In this document: piece by piece, positions 15,659 to 21,517 of the stretch
Position numbering within the stretch: position 1 is the first letter of the stretch
Layout of the letters: each line of letters opens with the position of its first letter
Translations under genes and position numbers: made by a program
Notes under the pieces: generated by a model
What the model was told of the DNA's origin: nothing
The model's input: only the letters and a program-made list of their open reading frames with translations
Database searches by the model: none
IMG/VR virus record: IMGVR_UViG_3300029952_000131
Location: 1 to 22,893 of that record
Reading direction: 5' to 3' (one strand)
DNA: 22,893 nucleotides
DNA from: a virus

Positions 15659-16400
15659 GGCTGATTTTAGCACATATATTGATGGAAACGGACTGCTTGC
15701 CCCAGGCCCACAATCTCAACCCGCAATAGGCAGGGGAAGCGATAACGGGATCATGTTTACTGCAGAATATTACGACATACTTCAAAAAAGTGGTCAATTA
15801 ACTAATCAAGATAAGATAGATTTTGCTCAAAAAATCAATCAATGCATTTATCCACAAGGCATACTAAATAGAGTTCCTATTGGGCAAACAGATTCTCAAG
15901 AGGAGGTCGATGATTTTTATGGCGCTCTTTCTGGATGTAAATTATTGGAAAACACTGGCATGCCTAGAAAATTTCTAGCGGCGATGTTCAAATATGGAAC
16001 TTTTATGGACTCCACCAATCCTGGTAAATGGGGAAACTGGAATGCTTTCATGCTAAGACAACCTCAACTCTTAGCGTGTATGGTTTCTGCAGGATTCCCA
16101 AGTTTTATAAAGCCGATCGATTGGATAATGAGAATTTTAGCATTTCCGTTTTATTTGTATGTTGCTATTGTGATCGCTCTCAGTTGCATTGGAACCGATA
16201 TTGGCAATACAGACGCTAGACGCCTCGCCTGGCACTTAATTCAAGCGACTGCACCAACGAGCCTAATGTGCTGGCTTGCCTCTAAAATATGGTATTCTAG
16301 GCTTTATAGTGATTATCCAGCAGGCATGAATGATGTTGCGGCTATTTATTATCAGCCCAAAAACACTAATCCATACTCAAAGTACTGGATAACTAAATAA
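15648..16400 (+). CDS. Hypothetical 250-residue protein with one predicted membrane segment
   Basis: I do not recognise a named family. The N-terminus is Gly/Pro-rich (DGNGLLAPGPQSQPAIGRGS) and is followed by a helical region (FTAEYYDILQKSGQLTNQDK). At ~105-150 there is an aromatic, Trp-containing part (NPGKWGNWNAFMLRQPQLLA). One hydrophobic span at ~162-182 (RILAFPFYLYVAIVIALSCI) could cross the membrane. After it come TDARRLAWHLIQAT and a C-terminus rich in Tyr and Asn. There is no signal peptide. Its start lies inside the end of the HNH frame, 11 bases before that frame's stop, so in an intact HNH gene translation would have been coupled. The local AAGAAA before the ATG is weak. A membrane role in infection or lysis is possible but not shown. 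Confidence 0.65.
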   Translation: MNIKADFSTYIDGNGLLAPGPQSQPAIGRGSDNGIMFTAEYYDILQKSGQLTNQDKIDFAQKINQCIYPQGILNRVPIGQTDSQEEVDDFYGALSGCKLLENTGMPRKFLAAMFKYGTFMDSTNPGKWGNWNAFMLRQPQLLACMVSAGFPSFIKPIDWIMRILAFPFYLYVAIVIALSCIGTDIGNTDARRLAWHLIQATAPTSLMCWLASKIWYSRLYSDYPAGMNDVAAIYYQPKNTNPYSKYWITK

Positions 16401-16402
16401 TT

Positions 16403-16467
16403 TTATTAAATTTAATAAAAAAGCTTACTAAATTTAATAAAAAAGCTTACTAAATTAGTAAGTATTT
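16403..16467. terminator. Bidirectional terminator region with a 22-base tandem repeat
   Basis: The 71-base convergent gap holds a 16-base perfect palindrome TTATTAAATTTAATAA (16403-16418). A 22-base unit occurs twice in tandem and exactly (16407-16428 and 16429-16450), starting TAAATTTAATAAAAAAG and ending CTTAC. A partial third copy follows, and there is a hairpin CTTACTAAATTAGTAAG (from about 16446). On the - strand the hairpin is followed by C and then T6, a good intrinsic terminator for the leftward pair. The repeat offers a second GTAAGC-T6. On the + strand the T-rich TATTTGATTTT follows the hairpin, so rightward transcripts may also end here. Confidence 0.7.
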
Positions 16468-16471
16468 GATT

Positions 16472-16666
16472 TTACTTCTTAAATCTATCGAAATTCAATA
16501 AAGCTGCAGCGAGTTCTTCTGGGCTAGTAGGCTCCCAACAACCAGATTCGATACCATACCAGATATCCCCATTCTGTAAAAGAACGGCAACCTGGGTGTC
16601 ATGTGCCCAAATCGTTCCTGCTTGTCCTGTCATAACCATTACAACTGTTCCTGGCTTAAGTTTCAT
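16472..16666 (-). CDS. Small SH3-like hypothetical protein (64 residues)
   Basis: A 64-residue protein of unknown function. MKLKPGTVVMVMTGQAGTIW, then QVAVLLQNGDIWYGIESGCW, has the alternating strands and 'KPG-x-x-V' start of small beta-barrel (SH3/KOW-like) proteins. The rest is a short helix (SPEELAAALLNFDRF). No catalytic motif is present. Its start overlaps the end of the zinc-ribbon gene by 11 bases, so the two are probably co-translated. Transcription should end at the tandem-repeat terminator just downstream. The SH3-like reading is from pattern only. Confidence 0.6.
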   Translation of the reverse strand: MKLKPGTVVMVMTGQAGTIWAHDTQVAVLLQNGDIWYGIESGCWEPTSPEELAAALLNFDRFKK

Positions 16667-17051
16667 CTTTGCTCTCTTTTTTTAGAATACCTTTAACGTC
16701 CGGGGTGTATTTTTGGGATTTTGTTCGGTTCTTGCAACCGGTCTCATTGCATTTTCTGAAGTACCACGTGTCATTTTGTTTATTGTAAAGAAAGATCTCT
16801 AGAAAGCCACCGCAACCACCTTCATTACATGCCCATTCTTTTCTTAATTTATCAAGGATATCATTAGGTTGCTGTTTTTTCTCTGGTTTTTGATGTTTCT
16901 TAATTGTCTTGTTTAATTGTCCATATTCATCCAGATCGATCCTAGCCAATCTTTTTCTGAGCAAGTCGTTTTCACGCTTAAGTCTTTGTATTTCAAAGCG
17001 AAATTCTTGTATTCGACTAAGTTCTTTTCGGCCAATTCGAGCTTTGCCCAT
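16656..17051 (-). CDS. Coiled-coil protein with a C-terminal four-cysteine zinc ribbon
   Basis: A 131-residue protein. Residues ~8-42 form a charged coiled coil (FRFEIQRLKRENDLLRKRLA), which suggests a dimer. A basic linker (KKHQKPEKKQQPND) follows. Residues 75-106 carry C75-x4-C80 (CNEGGC) and C101-x4-C106 (CNETGC), 20 residues apart, a typical zinc ribbon. Aromatic residues lie between the pairs (LEIFLYNKQNDTWYF). The end is again basic. Such a layout is common in small phage DNA- or RNA-binding proteins, so a regulatory or nucleic-acid role is likely, but no family name can be given. AGAGGT lies six bases before the ATG. It leads a two-gene leftward operon, divergent from the GIY-YIG gene. 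Confidence 0.7.
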   Translation of the reverse strand: MGKARIGRKELSRIQEFRFEIQRLKRENDLLRKRLARIDLDEYGQLNKTIKKHQKPEKKQQPNDILDKLRKEWACNEGGCGGFLEIFLYNKQNDTWYFRKCNETGCKNRTKSQKYTPDVKGILKKESKDET

Positions 17052-17085
17052 GGAGTACCTCTAGGTTACTTCTATCTACTCTACC

Positions 17086-17122
17086 ATAAGATTGATCTTA
17101 TTTCAAGTTTTATGATATAATA
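17086..17122. promoter_or_regulatory. Divergent promoter pair sharing one -10 region
   Basis: On the + strand, TTGATC (17092-17097), an 18-base spacer and TATAAT (17116-17121) with TG at 17113-17114 make a good extended -10 promoter for the GIY-YIG and fibre genes. On the - strand, TATTAT (17122-17117) overlaps the same box and faces the zinc-ribbon gene, with CAATCTTA on that strand at 17094-17087. The inverted repeat ATAAGAT-tg-ATCTTAT (17086-17101) covers both that octamer and the + strand -35, and could be an operator. The two directions should compete. Confidence 0.6.
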
Positions 17123-17142
17123 TAGTTACTGAGCAAAGGCAG

Positions 17143-17150
17143 CAATCTTA
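17143..17150 (+). promoter_or_regulatory. CAATCTTA leader element before the GIY-YIG gene
   Basis: This octamer lies 27 bases after the start of the TATAAT box and ends four bases before the ATG at 17155. AAAGG is present but 15 bases from the ATG, too far for a usual ribosome-binding site. The arrangement matches the leaders of the LAGLIDADG gene and of the gene at 1085. Confidence 0.45.
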
Positions 17151-17154
17151 AAGT

Positions 17155-18036
17155 ATGTTCTTGTATGAAATAACCAATAAAATAAACGGGATGGGATACG
17201 TAGGTATCACAAAAGGACGAGTAAAACACCGTTGGTGGTCTCATAAAAAGGATCTAAAAACAGGAAGGCATGGAAATCGATGGCTACAAAGAGCCTACGA
17301 CAAGTATGGGCCTGACGCTTTTGAGTACAAAGTAAGACAAAAATGTAACTCTATAGAAGAATTGAGTAATTTAGAAAAAGAGGTCTTGAAACAAGAGAAA
17401 GATCGTCTTTATAACATAAAAGAAGGTGGATACGATGCCCCTCCCGTTAAGCATACCGAAGATGGAAAAAGAAGGATTTCGGAATTTCACAAGGTACCGG
17501 TAATAGGTATGTCAATAAAAACAGGTGAAATCAAGGAATATTCTTGTGGTAAGGATACAGCATTAGATGGATTTAATCCTAAAAATATAGGTAAGTGTTG
17601 TCATTTATCGGTTTCTAAGGCTGGTGGAAGGGTACAACAAGCTATTTCTACTGGAAAATGGGTTTGGATGCTTAAATCGGAATTTAATTTGGAAGAAATG
17701 AAAAGAAGAGCTGAAATGGCAAAATCTAGAGGCAATAACAATCAATCTAGAGCCATAATCGGAAAATCTTTGATAGATGGCTCAATTGTTAATTTTAAAT
17801 CGTGCTTGGAGGCAGGAAGCGTGCTTCATGGAAGCCACCAATCCATACATAGTGTTTGTAAGGACAAAAATGTCAAATCTCATAAAATGTATGTTTGGGT
17901 TTTCGCGGACGAGGTTGAGGCAACAATCTTATTAGAGAAGCGATATCTATATGCCAAAAATCGATTTAATGGCAAGCGCGTTATTAGATTGAAATCTAAG
18001 CGTTTAAATATAAAAAAGCTTAAGGGAATCAATTAG
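17155..18036 (+). CDS. GIY-YIG homing endonuclease with two NUMOD-like DNA-binding repeats
   Basis: A 293-residue mobile endonuclease. The GIY-YIG nuclease domain covers residues 1-92. MFLYEITNKINGMGYVGIT holds the 'LYEI...GYVGI' form of the two signature strands (Y4 and Y15). R26 in KHRWWSH is the likely catalytic arginine, and E74 or E76 in SNLEKEVLKQE the metal-binding glutamate, with YNIKEGGY closing the domain. After it come two repeats of the NUMOD/IENR type: ~113-165 (VIGMSIKTGEIKEYSCGKDT ... KWVWML) and ~205-250 (IIGKSLIDGSIVNFKSCLEA ... YVWVF). These usually contact DNA along the recognition site. The C-terminus is basic. Its TAG touches the ATG of the next fibre gene, whose ribosome-binding site lies inside this gene, so it appears to have landed directly in front of the fibre gene. 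Confidence 0.9.
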   Translation: MFLYEITNKINGMGYVGITKGRVKHRWWSHKKDLKTGRHGNRWLQRAYDKYGPDAFEYKVRQKCNSIEELSNLEKEVLKQEKDRLYNIKEGGYDAPPVKHTEDGKRRISEFHKVPVIGMSIKTGEIKEYSCGKDTALDGFNPKNIGKCCHLSVSKAGGRVQQAISTGKWVWMLKSEFNLEEMKRRAEMAKSRGNNNQSRAIIGKSLIDGSIVNFKSCLEAGSVLHGSHQSIHSVCKDKNVKSHKMYVWVFADEVEATILLEKRYLYAKNRFNGKRVIRLKSKRLNIKKLKGIN

Positions 18037-20973
18037 ATGGCTATATTAACTACTTCAAATTTGTTGTCGGAACAGCGATACGGAGTTTCAGATGCCCGAC
18101 GAATTGAGTCTGGGGTTCGTAATGACTTTGATACGATGGTTACCGCCATCCTTACCAATACGACCCAAGGGTACATTGTTCGTGGATTCAACATATTAGT
18201 AGCTGGAGCCATCGGAGCCCCTGCAAACGGCTTACAGCTCGTTGCGGATCCTGGTTCAGTGATGAACATCAACGCTTCTGTATCAGGTACCATTTTCCAG
18301 ACTCCTTCAGGGACGCCCAATCAAGTATTAAACGCTGCAACGAATACCAATGTATCTGGGTCTTTTGCTCCAAATTCCACCAATTATGTAGGTATAGATT
18401 ATAATAGATTCGCCGATTCGTCAACTGATGAGACCAAATATATTTGGAGTGCCGCTGCTAACGATGAAATAACAACTATCGCCCCTGCAGCACAGACATT
18501 AACTTTTAAAGTTTATATTACGACCTCAGTATGGGCGGTCAACGTACTTCCTATTGCTATCGTAACAACCGACTCAAATGGTAACGTTGTATCCATATCC
18601 GATTGTCGTTGGATGTACAACAGTCTTGAAACAGGTGGACTCAATCCAAACCCAAGTTATGTGTACCCTTGGGCTGCCGGTAGAAATCAGGCCCCGGTTA
18701 CAACCACTTCAAATTCCGTAGATCCATTTAGCGGTGGAGATAAGCAGCTTGGATCCGACAAAGAGTGGAAGAATGCCATCATGTCGATCCTTCTTGAGAT
18801 TAAGGGAACGCCTCAGTGGTTCTCTGGATCTTCTGGCGGAGGAACACCTCCTTCGATTCAAAGTATTTTCCAGGATTTAGGAAACACTGTAGTTACCGGT
18901 GCCGGTGAAATCTCTAATGGTATCTTACCAAATTCTGATCCTATTCTTGTAACTTCTGGAAACATCACTGCTGGCAGTAACACGATTGCATCTGCAGCAT
19001 CAGTTGCTGGACTTGCAAATGGCGACTATATTTTCGGCACAGGTATTCCACAAAACACCACCATCGTAAATATCTCTGGTTCGACCATTACGATGAGTCA
19101 AGAAGCCACCATCACGATGACTGGCGCTTCCCTTACTTTCTATTCTCCAAGCGTCATCACTACTCCTGGTCAAATTAACTGGGATAAAGACATTAATCTC
19201 CGAGTTATCGGATCTTCTCTTACTTACTCTCTGACTGCGAACCCTTCTTCTGGTGACATTACCCTTAATGACGATCAAGCGGCATACATTACACTTGTTA
19301 GAGATGTTGTAATAACTCCAAATCTTATTTTTGTTGGTGGATCCCCTACCGTCACTTCAGTGGGCGCAGTATCCTGGACTTCCGGGTTACTAGCTGGTGA
19401 CTATATCAAGATCGCTTCCAATACTTCAGCTGGATATTATGAAATTCAAACCGTAAACAATTCAAATACTGTTACATTGACCAGTAACGTAGTTTCTGGG
19501 GACAACACAGGTGCTGGTGGAGCGCAAGCCAAGTACGCATTCGGTACTTATACCGCTTCTCCTACTCCTTCTACCAATCGTAATATTTACATTGCTAATA
19601 GAAACGCAGTACCAGTGTCAGGAAATCTTTTCTGGTTATTTTTACGCGAAGATAATGGTGGAAGTCCACGCGTTTACGTTCGTTTCTTAGGCCAAGAACT
19701 TGATAACGGTGAGTCTATTGAAGTTAGTGGTAATACTTCACAAGAATTACTTCAATATATTGGTGCTCCATCAAGCGCATCTTCTAAGCCTCAATATGTA
19801 AATTCTCTCAATCCAAATTCTTTTCCTGAGATTACCGCAATTACAGTAGGCGCAGGATCAACGATTTCTACGGGCGAATACTTTCTTATCAATTCTTCAG
19901 CAAACGCAAGACAGTATGCCGTTTGGTTCAATGTTAACAGTGGCGGCGGAAAGCCAGTAGTTGCCAACGTTTTATATTTAGAAGTTGATATTTCTAGTGC
20001 TGATTCTGCAAATACAGTAGCATCCGAATTAGCAATCGCTTTAAATAGCGAGGCATATGGAGATTTTAGTGCAGTCGCAGGCGTTGGATCTGTAACAGTA
20101 ACAAACACTTCTGCTGGTACCTGTAATGCAGCAAGTAATGGTAACGTTGGCGCACCTTTTGCTGTATCCGTTACACAAGCAGGAACTGGATCTGGTAACT
20201 ACGTAGTTCATGATGGTGACAATTTAACTCTCGCCATTAAAGAACTCGACCAAGCATTCGGTAATTTATACGCATCTCTCGATTCTCCTACGTATGACGA
20301 AAGAGTTCTAGTTGTTGCAAGTGGTGCAACACCTCCAGGGTCAATCAATGGTCCAGTAGCAAACGGATCTACAATCACTCTTCCAAATAATTCAAGAGAA
20401 GGAAATATTCCTGCTCAATATACTGTAGGCAAAGGCACTCTCCAAGTATTCTTGAATGGTCAATTCTTAGATATTGAAAACGGAGCATACCAAGAACTTG
20501 GGGCTGCAGGAACTCCAAGTAGCACAATTGAAATTTTGTCATTGCCAGGTGGCGGATTAAAAATTGGAGATAGTTTAGAATTTAGACTTGGAGGCGGCGG
20601 AGGTGGCGGAGGAGGTGGCGGAGTAGGACCTACAGGTCCAGCCGGTCCAGCAGGCCCTCAAGGTCCAGCCGGTTTCAATGCTGCCGGTGGTCCAGTTCCA
20701 GTATCTACAAAATTTGGTAACTATACTGTTTCAACAAGCGATTGTTTCTTGGCAGCAGACTGTACAAGCGGAAATATCGTTTTCATTATGCCACCTTCTT
20801 CTGGAAACACAGGAAGAATTTGGTATTTCAAGAAAATCGATAATACTGCAAATACTTTAACTATTATTGGTTCTGGATCTGACACAGTTGACGGCGGAAC
20901 TTTGGTTTACACGCTTCAAAATCAATCTGCCGCTTTCATTGCAAACGGCTCAACCGGATTCTGGGTATTCTAA
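18037..20973 (+). CDS. Tail fibre protein with polyglycine and collagen-like stalk
   Basis: A 978-residue fibre or fibre-like appendage, probably trimeric. Residues 1-200 (GVSDARRIESGVRNDFDTMV; QGYIVRGFNILVAGAIGAP) form a distinct head that likely attaches to the baseplate. Later parts are modules: ~306-370 (GDYIFGTGIPQNTTIVNISG, a common fibre motif), ~446-488 (LAGDYIKIASNTSAGYYEIQ) and ~613-700 (RQYAVWFNVNSG), the last shared with the two baseplate proteins. At 852-862 there are 11 glycines in a row, then five G-x-y triplets (864-878: GPTGPAGPAGPQGPAG). The C-terminal ~100 residues (TVSTSDCFLAADCTSGNIVF; AAFIANGSTGFWVF) are a beta-rich tip of the kind seen in many phage fibres. The start directly follows the GIY-YIG stop; AAGGGA lies nine bases upstream. 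Receptor unknown. Confidence 0.85.
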   Translation: MAILTTSNLLSEQRYGVSDARRIESGVRNDFDTMVTAILTNTTQGYIVRGFNILVAGAIGAPANGLQLVADPGSVMNINASVSGTIFQTPSGTPNQVLNAATNTNVSGSFAPNSTNYVGIDYNRFADSSTDETKYIWSAAANDEITTIAPAAQTLTFKVYITTSVWAVNVLPIAIVTTDSNGNVVSISDCRWMYNSLETGGLNPNPSYVYPWAAGRNQAPVTTTSNSVDPFSGGDKQLGSDKEWKNAIMSILLEIKGTPQWFSGSSGGGTPPSIQSIFQDLGNTVVTGAGEISNGILPNSDPILVTSGNITAGSNTIASAASVAGLANGDYIFGTGIPQNTTIVNISGSTITMSQEATITMTGASLTFYSPSVITTPGQINWDKDINLRVIGSSLTYSLTANPSSGDITLNDDQAAYITLVRDVVITPNLIFVGGSPTVTSVGAVSWTSGLLAGDYIKIASNTSAGYYEIQTVNNSNTVTLTSNVVSGDNTGAGGAQAKYAFGTYTASPTPSTNRNIYIANRNAVPVSGNLFWLFLREDNGGSPRVYVRFLGQELDNGESIEVSGNTSQELLQYIGAPSSASSKPQYVNSLNPNSFPEITAITVGAGSTISTGEYFLINSSANARQYAVWFNVNSGGGKPVVANVLYLEVDISSADSANTVASELAIALNSEAYGDFSAVAGVGSVTVTNTSAGTCNAASNGNVGAPFAVSVTQAGTGSGNYVVHDGDNLTLAIKELDQAFGNLYASLDSPTYDERVLVVASGATPPGSINGPVANGSTITLPNNSREGNIPAQYTVGKGTLQVFLNGQFLDIENGAYQELGAAGTPSSTIEILSLPGGGLKIGDSLEFRLGGGGGGGGGGGVGPTGPAGPAGPQGPAGFNAAGGPVPVSTKFGNYTVSTSDCFLAADCTSGNIVFIMPPSSGNTGRIWYFKKIDNTANTLTIIGSGSDTVDGGTLVYTLQNQSAAFIANGSTGFWVF
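19873..20120 (+). repeat. Shared 'Q-Y-x-VWFN' module, copy 3 (in the 978-residue fibre)
   Basis: The encoded segment GEYFLINSSANARQYAVWFN followed by LEVDISSADSANTVASELAI corresponds to the modules in the two baseplate proteins (8872-9090 and 11231-11460). This copy is more diverged, with a longer loop between VWFN and the E-V-D strand. Confidence 0.65.
20590..20676 (+). repeat. Polyglycine run followed by collagen-like triplets
   Basis: Eleven glycine codons using GGA, GGC and GGT (20590-20622) precede V and then five collagen triplets. The stretch is strikingly GC-rich against its surroundings. Mixed codons argue against simple single-codon slippage. In phage fibres such segments form a triple-helical stalk; the polyglycine part would be a flexible hinge. 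Confidence 0.85.
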
Positions 20974-20982
20974 GGAGTAATT

Positions 20983-21432
20983 ATGGCTTATTCACCAGCA
21001 TCATTTAGTCCTCAAGGTACCGGAAGTTCTGAAGCGGTAGTTTCTAACTACACCAATAATTCTGCGATCACTGCAATTCCACAAGGACAGGCATGTGCGG
21101 TAGATACTGCCGGTAATATCGAACCGCTAGACGTATCGAATCAGGCATCCTGGTCAGCTTTTGTTGGGTACGCCAATGTCCGAATTCCAACTTCTGCACT
21201 TGGCCCAGTTATTGCGAATGGCCGATTAAAAAACATTACTATATCCTATCCTGTCGGTACGGCTCTATATATCGACACCACAGGAAATCCTACAAATATC
21301 CCTCCTTCAGTAGGAGTCAATGGATTTGTTTCTGGGGATATGTGCATTTTTATGGGGGTTGTGGTTCAGAATGAACTCAATCCATCTGAGACAGACATCG
21401 CTCTATTTACGCAATTGATTGCAGTCTTATAG
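20983..21432 (+). CDS. 149-residue protein between fibre genes, possibly a decoration or fibre-associated protein
   Basis: I do not recognise this with confidence. It is a small beta-rich protein without cysteine clusters or a signal peptide. It starts MAYSPASFSPQGTGSSEAVV and contains QACAVDTAGNIEPLDVSNQA, YANVRIPTSALGPVIANGRL and YPVGTALYIDTTGNPTNIPP. Repeated 'G-x-A-x-x-V-D/I-x-x-G' strands recall small virion decoration proteins (DUF2190-like), which is only a resemblance. TAAGGAG overlaps the stop of the fibre gene and lies five bases before the ATG, so it is expressed with the fibre. A role as a fibre partner, cap or chaperone is suggested by position only. Confidence 0.6.
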   Translation: MAYSPASFSPQGTGSSEAVVSNYTNNSAITAIPQGQACAVDTAGNIEPLDVSNQASWSAFVGYANVRIPTSALGPVIANGRLKNITISYPVGTALYIDTTGNPTNIPPSVGVNGFVSGDMCIFMGVVVQNELNPSETDIALFTQLIAVL

Positions 21433-21479
21433 TTGATATTATTGATGATTTTTGACTAAAATGAATAAAAGCAATCTTA
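21415..21479 (+). promoter_or_regulatory. Extended -10 promoter and CAATCTTA element before the last fibre gene
   Basis: TTGATT (21415-21420), a 16-base spacer and TATTAT (21437-21442) with TG at 21434-21435 make a plausible promoter that overlaps the end of the preceding gene. CAATCTTA follows at 21472-21479, 35 bases after the -10 box. AAGGGAAG (21504-21511) is the ribosome-binding site for the ATG at 21518. No terminator hairpin is seen in the 85-base gap. Confidence 0.5.
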
Positions 21480-21517
21480 ACAATACAGCAGGTTTTAAAA
21501 ATTAAGGGAAGACACAA

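Noticed and set aside
16407-16460. CRISPR array or phage origin repeats
   Set aside because: The repeats are directly adjacent with no spacers, only two full copies exist, and they sit between convergent genes with terminator features.
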